From JBHGBM01 sp041946965 (GTDB lineage Bacteria; Acidobacteriota; Terriglobia; Bryobacterales; Bryobacteraceae), in assembly GCA_041946965.1 (NCBI GenBank), contig JBHGBM010000111.1:1-22293 (forward strand): DNA of 22,293 nucleotides, read 5' to 3'. Made by a program: the position numbers and the translations under genes. Shown here piece by piece: positions 1-7,572 of the stretch (positions within the stretch are counted from its first letter, which is position 1; every line of letters starts with the position of its first letter). The notes under the pieces are model-generated. The model ran no database searches, had not been told where the DNA came from, and saw nothing but the letters and a program-made list of their open reading frames with translations.

Positions 1-1
1 C

Positions 2-805
<804 letters not shown>

Positions 806-808
806 CGT

Positions 809-844
809 TTAGCCGGGGGGGGCCGCGCGGCCCCCCCCGGCTAA
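809..844. other. 36-bp perfect GC-rich palindrome (hairpin) between ffh and rpsP
   Basis: Every base from 809 to 826 pairs with 844 to 827. The arms contain runs of eight G (815-822) and eight C (831-838), and the centre is GCGC. As RNA it would fold into a very stable stem of about 16 bp with a 4-nt loop. No T-run follows (the next bases are gagttagaagcc), so it is not a standard intrinsic terminator. It ends only 13 nt before the first rpsP ATG, so it could stabilise the ffh 3' end, attenuate read-through, or mask the rpsP ribosome site. The structure is seen directly; the role is inference. Confidence 0.85.
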
Positions 845-857
845 GAGTTAGAAGCCT

Positions 858-1115
858 ATGTTGATGATTCGCCTGGCGCGTTTTGGCGCCAAGAAGAAGC
901 CGTTTTATCGCGTTGTCGTGATTGAGAAGGAACGGGCGAGAAACGGGCGCAGCCTTGAGGTAGTGGGCCATTACAACCCGCTCACCCATCCGGCGCAGGT
1001 GGTGTTGAACCACGAGCGCATCCAGTACTGGAAGGGCGTGGGCGCCCATCTGTCGGATACGGTGCAGCGGCTGGTGGACAAGAACCCGGCGCCCGCCGGG
1101 CAGCCCGTGGCCTGA
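858..1115 (+). CDS. rpsP: 30S ribosomal protein S16 (bS16)
   Basis: Small-subunit ribosomal protein needed for 30S assembly. The 85-residue product has the family signature IRLARFGAKKKPFYRVVV at the N-terminus, then RARNGRSLEVVGHYNP and the C-terminal IQYWKGVGAHLSDTVQRL. Length is typical for bS16. Two in-frame ATGs compete: 858 (MLMIRLARFG) and 864 (MIRLARFG). The AGAAG at 850-854 is only 3 nt from the first but 9 nt from the second, so 864 is a realistic alternative. It follows ffh after the strong hairpin at 809-844, and khpA lies 122 nt downstream. Confidence 0.97.
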   Translation: MLMIRLARFGAKKKPFYRVVVIEKERARNGRSLEVVGHYNPLTHPAQVVLNHERIQYWKGVGAHLSDTVQRLVDKNPAPAGQPVA

Positions 1116-1171
1116 AACGCAATTCCCCCCGCGCGTCAACTGTAGCAAAACTGACGGCTGTAACAGGCGGT

Positions 1172-1194
1172 GGAGGCCGTTTACGCACGGCTCC
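1172..1194 (+). other. Small hairpin in the rpsP-khpA gap
   Basis: In the 122-nt gap between rpsP and khpA, GGAG-G-CCGT (1172-1180) can pair with ACGGCTCC (1187-1194) around a TTACGC loop, with one bulged G. No U-run follows, so a terminator is not well supported. It may simply be a leader structure or chance. Confidence 0.3.
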
Positions 1195-1207
1195 GCTGGA
1201 ACCTCTC

Positions 1208-1216
1208 TGATACGAT
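1208..1216 (+). promoter_or_regulatory. Possible extended -10 promoter before khpA
   Basis: TGATACGAT fits an extended -10 (TGn plus TANNNT) about 21 nt before the khpA ATG. I see no convincing -35 box. It would let khpA-rimM-trmD be transcribed apart from ffh-rpsP. Similar TGn-TA elements precede other genes here (11151, 13665, and minus strand 18199). Confidence 0.3.
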
Positions 1217-1237
1217 TAGCATTAGGAGGCGGGGTGC

Positions 1238-1468
1238 ATGAAACAGTTGGTTGAGGACATCGCGAAAGCTCTCGTTGACATCCCGGAAGAGGTGTCCGTC
1301 CGCGAAGTGGTGGGGGAACAAGTGACCGTGCTGGAGCTGAAAGTGGCCCCGAGCGACCTGGGGAAAGTGATCGGGAAACAGGGCAGGACGGCCCGCTCCA
1401 TCCGCACCATCCTCGGCGCCGCCGGCATGAAGTTGAACCGGCGTTTCACGCTGGAAATCCTGGAGTGA
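1238..1468 (+). CDS. khpA: KH-domain RNA-binding protein KhpA
   Basis: Small single-KH protein of 76 residues that binds RNA; in other bacteria it pairs with KhpB/Jag and affects cell division and small-RNA biology. The KH core is seen as VLELKVAPSDLGKVIGKQGR, with the GXXG loop GKQG at residues 46-49, followed by the helix ARSIRTILGAAG. The start is well supported by a perfect AGGAGG at 1224-1229, 8 nt before the ATG, the best ribosome site in this cluster. Its stop overlaps the rimM start (GTGA, 1465-1468), which implies translational coupling. The position between rpsP and rimM is the standard one. Confidence 0.95.
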   Translation: MKQLVEDIAKALVDIPEEVSVREVVGEQVTVLELKVAPSDLGKVIGKQGRTARSIRTILGAAGMKLNRRFTLEILE

Positions 1469-1992
1469 GCGCCTCGGAAGACTTCGGGGCGCCGCAGGAG
1501 TGGATCACCGTCGCGGTGCTGGGCAGAACGCGCGGCAATCGCGGCGAGCTTACGGCCACCGCATTCGGCGCGCCGGAACGCTTCTCCGGTCTGGGGCGGG
1601 TGTTCCTGTTCGGCGGGGGCGAACCGGCCGAGGTGGAGTCCGCGTGGTTTCACGGGGGACGGCTGGTGCTCAAGTTCCGCGGGATTGACAGCATCTCCGA
1701 AGCGGAGAAGCTTTCCGGGTGCGAGGTGCGCATTCCGCGCGCCGAGCGGGCGGCGCTCGATCCGGGCGAGTACTTCCTCGACGACCTGGCCGGCTGCCAG
1801 GTTTTCGAGCGTGACGGCAAGCTGCTCGGGGAGGTGAAAGCTCTTCACGAGTATGGCGGCCCGCCCTTGCTGGAGCTGGACGGAGGCCTGTTGATCCCGT
1901 TCGCTCGGGCCATTTGCATCGAGATAGACCCGGCGGCGCGGCGCATCGTGGTGGAACTGCCCGAGGGATTGAAGGACTTGAACGAACCATGA
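1465..1992 (+). CDS. rimM: 16S rRNA processing / 30S maturation factor RimM
   Basis: Assembly factor for the 30S head that binds S19 and helps 16S rRNA mature. At 175 residues it has the normal length. The N-terminal RimM domain begins at VAVLGRTRGNRGEL and runs to the SGCEVRIPRAER stretch. The C-terminal PRC-barrel starts at EYFLDDLAGCQVF and ends with the family-typical LLIPFARAICIEIDP and VVELPEGL. The GTG start overlaps the khpA stop by 4 nt. The stop overlaps the trmD ATG by 4 nt (ATGA, 1989-1992), so the three are likely translated as a coupled unit. Confidence 0.95.
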   Translation: MSASEDFGAPQEWITVAVLGRTRGNRGELTATAFGAPERFSGLGRVFLFGGGEPAEVESAWFHGGRLVLKFRGIDSISEAEKLSGCEVRIPRAERAALDPGEYFLDDLAGCQVFERDGKLLGEVKALHEYGGPPLLELDGGLLIPFARAICIEIDPAARRIVVELPEGLKDLNEP

Positions 1993-2714
1993 TCTTCCAT
2001 GTGGTGACGATCTTCCCGGAATTCTTCCAGGGACCGTTCGACCACGGAATGATCAGGCGGGGGCGTGACGCCGGGGCGCTCCAGATCCGCGTCCACAACC
2101 TGCGGGACTGGGCCAGCGACCGGCACAAGACCGTGGACGACCGGCCGTTCGGGGGCGGGGAAGGCATGCTGCTCAAGCCGGAGCCGCTGTTCGCCGCGGT
2201 GGAGTCGATTTTTCCCGAGCGCGGCCCGGAGCGTCCCGTGGTGCTGCTTTCGGCGCAGGGCCGTCTGTTCGACCAGAACATGGCGGGGCGCCTGGCCGCC
2301 GCCGAGGAGGTGCTCTTCCTTTGCGGCCGCTACGAGGGCGTGGACGAGCGCGTGGCCGAACACCTGGCCGATGACGAGGTGTCCATCGGCAATTACGTGC
2401 TGAGCGGCGGCGAGCTGGCCGCGGCCGTGATCATCGATAGCGTCGCGCGGCTGCTGCCTGGGGTGCTCGGCAACCAGGACTCCCGGGTGTACGAGTCGTT
2501 TCAGGTGAACGGGCATGGCGGGGGCGCGCTGGACTGCCCCCAGTGGACCCGGCCCGCGGAGTTCCGCGGCTGGAAGGTGCCCGAAGTTCTGCTCGGCGGC
2601 AACCACGAGGAGATCCGCCGTTGGCGGCGGCGCGCCGCCCTGGAAAAGACCGCCCGGCTGCGTCCGGACCTGCTCAAGCGGGAAGCCGTGGAAGCAGCTA
2701 AACTAGAAGATTAG
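1989..2714 (+). CDS. trmD: tRNA (guanine-37-N1)-methyltransferase TrmD
   Basis: SPOUT-class enzyme that puts the m1G37 mark on tRNAs and prevents +1 frameshifting. The product is 241 residues; the start is the ATG overlapping the rimM stop, with AAGGA at 1972-1976, although the frame is open further upstream. Visible family motifs are MIFHVVTIFPEFF at the N-terminus, RPFGGGEGM (52-60), CGRYEGVDERV (112-122), the knot loop SIGNYVLSGGELA (132-144) and LLPGVLGNQDS. The residue matching the catalytic Asp169 of E. coli / H. influenzae TrmD is Glu169 here (YESF instead of EDSF). A few extra residues (VNGHGG) precede LDCPQWTRP. The dimer-interface tail is intact, so I expect an active enzyme. Confidence 0.96.
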   Translation: MIFHVVTIFPEFFQGPFDHGMIRRGRDAGALQIRVHNLRDWASDRHKTVDDRPFGGGEGMLLKPEPLFAAVESIFPERGPERPVVLLSAQGRLFDQNMAGRLAAAEEVLFLCGRYEGVDERVAEHLADDEVSIGNYVLSGGELAAAVIIDSVARLLPGVLGNQDSRVYESFQVNGHGGGALDCPQWTRPAEFRGWKVPEVLLGGNHEEIRRWRRRAALEKTARLRPDLLKREAVEAAKLED

Positions 2715-2737
2715 GGATCGGCCCGCGCAGATGAATG

Positions 2738-2767
2738 ATCTGCGTTTATCTGCGTCCATCTGCGGCT
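2738..2767 (+). repeat. Three tandem 10-nt ATCTGCG units before rplS
   Basis: Three exactly adjacent 10-nt units: ATCTGCGTTT (2738-2747), ATCTGCGTCC (2748-2757) and ATCTGCGGCT (2758-2767), sharing ATCTGCG. They fill most of the 77-nt gap between trmD and rplS, otherwise a closely packed cluster. The 10-nt period is about one turn of DNA. I recall similar ATCTGCGT-rich strings between genes in other environmental bacteria, but cannot verify that here. Function unknown. Confidence 0.8.
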
Positions 2768-2791
2768 GAAATAGGATTTTAGGAAGACATC

Positions 2792-3139
2792 ATGAACACT
2801 CCCCTGTTGACTAAGTTCATCAACAAGAACAAGCGCTCGGATACGCCCGAGTTTCGTCCGGGCGACACCATCCGGGTGCACGTCAAGATCAAGGAAGGCG
2901 ACAAAGAGCGCTTGCAGGCTTTTGAAGGCACCGTCATCGCGCGCCGGGGCGCCGGCATGGGCGAGAGCATCACGGTTCGCAAGGTGAGCTTCGGCCAGGG
3001 CGTGGAACGCATTTTCCCGCTGCACGCGAAGGTCATCGACCACATCGACATGGTTCGCACCGGGCGCGTGCGGCGCGCCAAGCTGTATTACCTCCGCAAC
3101 CTGAAAGGCAAGGCCGCCCGCCTGCGCGAGCGCGAGTAG
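2792..3139 (+). CDS. rplS: 50S ribosomal protein L19 (bL19)
   Basis: Large-subunit protein at the 30S-50S interface. The 115-residue product matches the family in length and pattern: FRPGDTIRVHVKIKEGDKER, then QAFEGTVIARRGAGMGESITV, the signature KVSFGQGVERIFPLHAKVID, and the basic tail VRRAKLYYLRNLKGKAARLRE. The start has AGGA at 2781-2784, 7 nt before the ATG. The gene lies in the standard rpsP-rimM-trmD-rplS order, followed 6 nt later by rnhB. The upstream gap carries the ATCTGCG repeats. Confidence 0.97.
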   Translation: MNTPLLTKFINKNKRSDTPEFRPGDTIRVHVKIKEGDKERLQAFEGTVIARRGAGMGESITVRKVSFGQGVERIFPLHAKVIDHIDMVRTGRVRRAKLYYLRNLKGKAARLRERE

Positions 3140-3145
3140 CGCCAC

Positions 3146-3817
3146 ATGCGGGCCGCGGAGCCGGTCGCGAAATTCCGCTGCGAAGGGACCCTGGAACGCG
3201 AGCTGCGGGCGCGGGGTTTTCTGCGCGTGGCCGGCGTGGATGAGGTGGGCCGCGGGGCGCTGTTCGGCCCCGTGGTGGCCGCCGCGGTGGTGCTTTCGCC
3301 GGAGCGTCCCGTGCGCGGCCTGAACGACAGTAAACTGCTCCATGCCGAACGCCGCGAAGTGCTCGCCGCGCGCATCCGCGAGCGCGCCGCGGCCTGGGCC
3401 GTGGCTGCGGTGGACGCGGCCACCATCGACTTCATCAACATCCACCAGGCCTCGCGCCTGGCCATGCGGCTGGCCGTGGAACGGCTGTCGCCGCCCGCCG
3501 ATTTCGTTTTGATCGACGCCTTCGCTTTGGACCTGGATCTGCCTCAAAAGCCCGTCGTGAAGGGCGACGCGCGCTGCCACGCCATCGCCGCGGCCTCCAT
3601 CCTGGCGAAGGTGCACCGCGACCGCATGATGGCCACCTGGGACGAAGTCTTTCCCGAATACGGCCTGGCTCACCACAAAGGGTATTCCACCGCCGGGCAT
3701 CAGCGCGCTCTCGCCGGTTCCGGCCCCACTCCCTTGCACCGTCTCAGCTTCGAGCCGGTGCGGGCCTGTTCCCTGTTTCCCACGGACGGCCAAATGGATC
3801 TCTTCCCTTGCGCGTAG
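3146..3817 (+). CDS. rnhB: Ribonuclease HII
   Basis: Endonuclease that removes RNA from RNA/DNA hybrids and incises at single misincorporated ribonucleotides. Of 223 residues, the type-2 RNase H signature is clear: GVDEVGRGALFGPVVAAAV with catalytic Asp32 and Glu33, LNDSKLL, VLIDAFALDLDLP with the third acidic site, then KGDARCHAIAAASILAKVHRD and HKGYSTAGHQRAL. The C-terminus carries a QMDLFP-type motif that resembles a PCNA/clamp-binding peptide (QxxLF), common in RNase HII. I chose the ATG 6 nt after the rplS stop; no strong ribosome site is visible, so coupling to rplS is likely. The last 10 nt overlap the next gene. Confidence 0.95.
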   Translation: MRAAEPVAKFRCEGTLERELRARGFLRVAGVDEVGRGALFGPVVAAAVVLSPERPVRGLNDSKLLHAERREVLAARIRERAAAWAVAAVDAATIDFINIHQASRLAMRLAVERLSPPADFVLIDAFALDLDLPQKPVVKGDARCHAIAAASILAKVHRDRMMATWDEVFPEYGLAHHKGYSTAGHQRALAGSGPTPLHRLSFEPVRACSLFPTDGQMDLFPCA

Positions 3818-4104
3818 AAGGTCCAGCTTTGTCCCTGCACGAGGCGCCGCGCCCCGTATACCGCTGGTATCACAAGATCTGGGCGCTGCTGTTCATCGTG
3901 TTCTGCATGGAGGTGGGGACCTTCCTGCTGATCTATCCGTGGACGGCGTCCTGGGACGGCAATTTCTTCTCCGTGCTGGTGCCGGAATGGCGCCGCTACT
4001 GGACCAGCGCGTACGTAAGGGGCGCGGTCAGCGGCATAGGAATCTTCAACCTGTACATTTCCCTGCACGAGATCTTCCGCCTGCGCCGGTTCGCGCACCG
4101 GTAA
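3808..4104 (+). CDS. Small two-helix membrane protein, unknown function
   Basis: A 98-residue protein that I do not recognise. Two hydrophobic segments are visible, roughly residues 24-46 (ALLFIVFCMEVGTFLLIYPW) and 71-88 (GAVSGIGIFNLYISLHEI). Between them lies a Trp/Tyr-rich soluble stretch (PEWRRYWTSAYVR), and the basic end is RLRRFAHR. The frame starts at TTG 3808 inside the rnhB end; TTG 3829 is another possible start, and no clear ribosome site separates them. The coding pattern looks real, with good hydrophobic periodicity and no competing frame, and the gene ends 7 nt before the convergent mqnE stop. It probably closes the translation cluster transcript. Confidence 0.7.
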   Translation: MRVEGPALSLHEAPRPVYRWYHKIWALLFIVFCMEVGTFLLIYPWTASWDGNFFSVLVPEWRRYWTSAYVRGAVSGIGIFNLYISLHEIFRLRRFAHR

Positions 4105-4111
4105 GTCCGCG

Positions 4112-5200
4112 CTACGCGACGGCGCGGTACAGCGTGTCGCGCTCCACCGGTTCGCGGCCCGCCTTGCGGATCAACTCCAGAAGCTCGTTGCGGCGCAGCG
4201 CACGGCTGGTGGTGGCGCCCGCATCGTGGTAGATCCTCTCCTCCACCAGCGTGCCGTCGATGTCGTCGGCCCCGAAACGCAGCGCAATCTGCGCCACCCG
4301 CGGCGTGAGCATCACCCAGTAAGCCTTGATGTGCCGCACGTTGTCGAGCAGCAGGCGCCCCACCGCGATGTTCTTCAGGTCGTCGAAGCCGGTGGTCGAG
4401 GCGATGTGGGCGAGCGCGGTGTTCTCCGGGTGAAAGGCCAGCGGGATGAAGGCGTCGAAGCCGCCGGTTTCATCCTGTAAACTTCGCAGTTTCACCAGGT
4501 GATCCACGCGGTCCTCTTCGTTCTCGACGTGGCCGTAGAGCATGGTGCAATTGGTGCGCAACCCCAGGCGATGCGCCGTGCGTGCGATCTCCAGCCACTC
4601 GCCACCGTCGATTTTGTGGTCGCAGATCATCCGGCGCACGCGCCCGCTGAAGATTTCCGCGCCGCCGCCGGGCAGCGAATCCATGCCGGCGTCGCGCAGC
4701 CGCACCAGGGTTTCTTCGACGGAGATCTTTGCCCGCCGCGCCAGGTACCCGATCTCCACCATGGTGAACGCCTTGAGATGCACTCGCGGAAAGCGGGCTT
4801 TCAGGCCGCGGAGCAGCTCGCAATACCACTCGAGCGTCAGTTCCGGATGCAGCCCGCCGACGATGTGAAACTCGGTAACGGCTTCCGTCCAGCCCTCGCC
4901 GGCCCTCTGCCACGCCTCCTCGAGCGACATGGTGTACGCCTTGGGGTCCCTGATCTTCTTGCCGAACGCGCACAGCTTGCAGCTCGCCACGCAAACGTCG
5001 GTCGGGTTGATGTGCCGGTTCACGTTGTAGTAGGCGCGGTTCCCGTGCAGGCGCTCGCGCACCAGGTTCGCCATGTAGCCCAGCGCCAGCAGATCGCGGG
5101 TGCGGTAAAGCGCCAGCCCGTCATCGGGCGAGAGTCGCTGGCCGCCCTCCACTTTGGCCAGAATGGGGACGAGGCGCGCGTCTTCGATCACCGGTTGCAT
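4112..5200 (-). CDS. mqnE: Aminofutalosine synthase MqnE (radical SAM)
   Basis: Radical SAM enzyme of the futalosine menaquinone route; joins 3-[(1-carboxyvinyl)oxy]benzoate to the SAM-derived adenosyl moiety to give 6-amino-6-deoxyfutalosine. Of 362 residues, the [4Fe-4S] motif is CVASCKLCAF with Cys70, Cys74 and Cys77. It is followed by the MqnE-typical TEFHIVGGLHPELTLEWY, AGMDSLPGGGAEIFSGRVR, NCTMLYGHVENEEDRVDHL and LQDETGGFDAFIPLAFHP. The related MqnC (cyclic dehypoxanthine futalosine synthase) is less likely because HIVGGLHPE and the PGGGAEIF context fit MqnE better. The ATG lies 3 nt after the mqnP stop, so the two form an operon. It converges on the small membrane protein gene with a 7-nt gap. 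Confidence 0.92.
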   Translation of the reverse strand: MQPVIEDARLVPILAKVEGGQRLSPDDGLALYRTRDLLALGYMANLVRERLHGNRAYYNVNRHINPTDVCVASCKLCAFGKKIRDPKAYTMSLEEAWQRAGEGWTEAVTEFHIVGGLHPELTLEWYCELLRGLKARFPRVHLKAFTMVEIGYLARRAKISVEETLVRLRDAGMDSLPGGGAEIFSGRVRRMICDHKIDGGEWLEIARTAHRLGLRTNCTMLYGHVENEEDRVDHLVKLRSLQDETGGFDAFIPLAFHPENTALAHIASTTGFDDLKNIAVGRLLLDNVRHIKAYWVMLTPRVAQIALRFGADDIDGTLVEERIYHDAGATTSRALRRNELLELIRKAGREPVERDTLYRAVA

Positions 5201-5203
5201 TGG

Positions 5204-6088
5204 TCAGACCCCAGGCTTGATGAGGAGGATGTCCGCAGCCCAGAAGACAAAGAATACCATGCTCACCCAGCCGTTCATGGTGAAGAAAGCCGCATCCACG
5301 CGCGAGAGATCGTGCGGCTTTACTAGCCGGTGCTCGTAAATCAGGAGCAGGGCGACCACCGCGATGCCGCCCAGAGCCAGCGGTCCCAGTTCCAGGCTGC
5401 GCACCAGCATCAGCAGGCAGGCGATCATGAGCACGTGCAAGGCTTGCGCCACGCGCAGCGCGCGCGCGATGCCCAGCCGCTCAGGGATGCTGAAGAGGCT
5501 CTGCCGCTGGTCGAAATCGTAATCCTGGCAGGCGTAGATCACGTCGAAGCCGGCGGTCCAGAGGGTCACCGCCGCGGTCAGCCATAGGATGCGCACGTCG
5601 AGCGAGCCGCGAATGGCGATCCAGGCCGCCGCCGGCGCGATTCCCAGCGAAAACCCCAACACGAGATGTGAGAGGGAGGTGAAGCGCTTGGTGAAAGAGT
5701 ACAGGAACACGACCGAGAGCGCCACCGGGGCCAGCCGGAAACACAACGGGTTCAGCATGCGCGCGGCGAACAGAAAGACGAACGCGGCGGCCGCCACGAA
5801 TCCCCACGCGAACCCTCTGCTGAGCGTGCCCGTCGGAAGATGGCGCATGCGGGTGCGCGGATTGCGCGCATCCAGGTCGGAATCCACCAGCCGGTTAAAC
5901 GTCATCGCGGCCGAGCGCGCCGCCACCATCGCGATCACGATGAAGCTGATCTTCCACGCCAGGTTGTGGGCGCCGGCCCCGCCCTCCCGTACGGCCAGCA
6001 TGGCGCCGGTCAGGGCGAAAGGCAGAGCGAAAACGGAGTGCTCGAACTTGATCATTTCGAGCGTCAGGCGCACGCGCTTCCAAAACAT
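5204..6088 (-). CDS. mqnP: UbiA-family polyprenyltransferase, probably MqnP
   Basis: Integral membrane prenyltransferase of 294 residues. The two Asp-rich sites of the UbiA family are present: NRLVDSDLDARNPRT (Asn65, Asp69, Asp73) and YACQDYDFDQR (Asp189, Asp193), which bind Mg2+ and the polyprenyl diphosphate. Several hydrophobic helices span the rest. In menaquinone pathways of the futalosine type, this protein (MqnP) attaches the isoprenoid tail to a naphthoate intermediate; direct coupling to mqnE supports that over 4-hydroxybenzoate prenylation. The start ATG has no visible Shine-Dalgarno sequence and only a short leader if the TAAAAT box at 6109-6114 is the promoter. Confidence 0.88.
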   Translation of the reverse strand: MFWKRVRLTLEMIKFEHSVFALPFALTGAMLAVREGGAGAHNLAWKISFIVIAMVAARSAAMTFNRLVDSDLDARNPRTRMRHLPTGTLSRGFAWGFVAAAAFVFLFAARMLNPLCFRLAPVALSVVFLYSFTKRFTSLSHLVLGFSLGIAPAAAWIAIRGSLDVRILWLTAAVTLWTAGFDVIYACQDYDFDQRQSLFSIPERLGIARALRVAQALHVLMIACLLMLVRSLELGPLALGGIAVVALLLIYEHRLVKPHDLSRVDAAFFTMNGWVSMVFFVFWAADILLIKPGV

Positions 6089-6108
6089 GAAACAGAAAGA
6101 GCGTTACC

Positions 6109-6114
6109 ATTTTA
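6109..6114 (-). promoter_or_regulatory. Candidate -10 box for mqnP-mqnE
   Basis: On the minus strand, GTTAAAATGG contains TAAAAT about 20 nt before the mqnP ATG, in a 30-bp divergent gap shared with the DUF192 gene. The same GTTAAAATGG string occurs in the TonB-gene promoter (minus 18195-18205). No clear -35 box. Confidence 0.35.
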
Positions 6115-6118
6115 ACTC

Positions 6119-6568
6119 ATGCGCTACTTGTTACTCTGCGCGGCGCTGGTGGCGCTGTGCGGCTGCGGAAAACATGAGGACGAGGACCTCGCCGGCCTGG
6201 AGGTCCGCGAAGTGACGCTGCCGAACGGCAAGAAAGTGCGGGCCGAGGTGGCCATTCGCACCTTTGAGATGCAGCGCGGCCTGATGTACCGCGACTCGCT
6301 GGCAGCGGACCGGGGAATGCTCTTCATCCACGAGAAGCCCGGCATCTACACCTACTGGATGTACCAGGTGCGCATCCCGCTCGATATTATCTGGATGGAC
6401 TCCAACCGCAGGGTGGTCGAGATCGCGGCCCGTGCCGAGCCGTGCAAGACCAGGGCGAGCGAGTGTCCTACCTATGGCGGCCACTCGCGCGCACAGTTCG
6501 TGCTCGAACTGGCCGGCGGCCAGGCAGCCGCCAATGCAATCCAGGTAGGCAGCACGATCCGCTTCTAG
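6119..6568 (+). CDS. DUF192-family lipoprotein
   Basis: A 149-residue secreted protein. The N-terminus MRYLLLCAALVALCGC is a lipoprotein signal with lipobox LCGC, so Cys16 would be lipidated. The rest is a DUF192 domain: LPNGKKVRAEVAIRTFEMQRG, then LMYRDSLAADRGMLFIHEKP, YWMYQVRIPLDIIWMDSNRRVVEI and a C-terminal FVLELAGGQA. DUF192 proteins are small beta-barrel-like domains of unresolved role, often lipoproteins. The gene is transcribed away from mqnP across 30 bp. Its stop shares the 4-bp CTAG with the stop of the convergent minus-strand gene. Confidence 0.88.
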   Translation: MRYLLLCAALVALCGCGKHEDEDLAGLEVREVTLPNGKKVRAEVAIRTFEMQRGLMYRDSLAADRGMLFIHEKPGIYTYWMYQVRIPLDIIWMDSNRRVVEIAARAEPCKTRASECPTYGGHSRAQFVLELAGGQAAANAIQVGSTIRF

Positions 6569-7572
6569 CGGGCCAGCAATAACGCCCGCATGTAGGCGAT
6601 GCAGTACGCCGTTCCCGCTCGCAGAATGCCCGTATCGCCGGCCAGTTTCGGCACGTGGTCCGGCTCCACGGCGCCGGTGAAGTTCACTTGCCGCAGGGCT
6701 TTCATGACCTGGTACATGTCCAGGTAGCCGTCGTCGGGGAAGGTTTCCACAAAGCGCGGCAGCGTCCCGGTGACGTTGCGGAAGTGGATCTCGAGCAGCT
6801 TGCCGCGGCTGCCGAAATCCTGGATCATGCCCGGGATGTTCTTGCCCATGCGGCTGCCGCCCTCGGCCCAGGTGCCCACGCAGAATGTGATGCCCCAGTT
6901 GGGGCTCGCGCCGGCGATCTGCTCCGCGCGGCGGTAGCCCTCGTAATGAGTGAAAATCTTCGCCACGCCGTTCATCTTTTCGAGCGGCGGATCGTCGGGG
7001 TGCAGCGCGAGCTTCACTCCCGCCTCTTCCGCCGCCGGCAGCACGGCCTTCATGAAGTAGGTGTAGTTGTCCCAGATCTCCGCGGCGGAGTATTCGCGCT
7101 CGAAGCGCCGCTTCTCCACCTTGGCGCGGAAGACCCGCTCGTCGAATTCGCGCGCGGCATAGCCGCGGCGTTCGATCATGGCGGTCGTGTAAGTGTTGCC
7201 GGGGTGGAAGTCGTAGGAGGCCACCGGAATTTCCAGTTTCCCCAAGGCGCGCAGGAAAGCGCGGTAGGTTTCGATGTCGCGGTCGCGGTCCGGCCGCCCA
7301 AGTTGAATGGAGAGCGAGCGGTAGGCCGGGTGCACGCCCGTGTAGATGCGCATGCCGAAGCGCAGGAAGCGGTCGCGGGCGGCGCGCACGGCCTCGAAGC
7401 CGGCCTCCGCCGGAAATTCCACGCGCGCCCAGCGCAGCCCGATCTGCCTGAGGAACAGCAGATCGTCGTCGGAGATGCCCGCCTGCACGCGGTGCGCCAG
7501 TTTGATGCCGCCGGGGTCCTCTCCGCCGAACGGGGGAAGCGCCGCCACACCGAGAAATTCGCGTCTCCGCAT
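6565..7572 (-). CDS. Mannonate dehydratase-like TIM-barrel protein (copy 2)
   Basis: A 335-residue protein of the UxuA / xylose-isomerase-like TIM-barrel superfamily. The four metal-ligand positions of known mannonate dehydratases are all present: His191 (ALHPDDPP), Cys231 (TFCVGTWAEGG), His263 (EIHFRNVTG) and Asp305 (EPDHVP), along with DDGYLDMYQVMKAL. True UxuA dehydrates D-mannonate to 2-keto-3-deoxygluconate. The N-terminal third here lacks the usual UxuA opening, so the substrate is uncertain. It starts MRRREFLGVAALPP, a twin-arginine-like leader with almost no hydrophobic core, so export is doubtful. It overlaps the stop of the upstream paralogue by 1 nt (TAATG) and is surely co-transcribed with it. 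Confidence 0.8.
   Translation of the reverse strand: MRRREFLGVAALPPFGGEDPGGIKLAHRVQAGISDDDLLFLRQIGLRWARVEFPAEAGFEAVRAARDRFLRFGMRIYTGVHPAYRSLSIQLGRPDRDRDIETYRAFLRALGKLEIPVASYDFHPGNTYTTAMIERRGYAAREFDERVFRAKVEKRRFEREYSAAEIWDNYTYFMKAVLPAAEEAGVKLALHPDDPPLEKMNGVAKIFTHYEGYRRAEQIAGASPNWGITFCVGTWAEGGSRMGKNIPGMIQDFGSRGKLLEIHFRNVTGTLPRFVETFPDDGYLDMYQVMKALRQVNFTGAVEPDHVPKLAGDTGILRAGTAYCIAYMRALLLAR

Noticed and set aside
1914..1988. Upstream extension of trmD by 25 codons
   Set aside because: MIFHVVTIFPEFF is the standard TrmD N-terminus, so the start is the ATG at 1989.
4112..5200. Reading mqnE as MqnC or a cofactor F420 (CofG/CofH) enzyme
   Set aside because: The TEFHIVGGLHPE and MDSLPGGGAEIF motifs and the adjacent UbiA-type gene fit MqnE best; no F420 genes are nearby.
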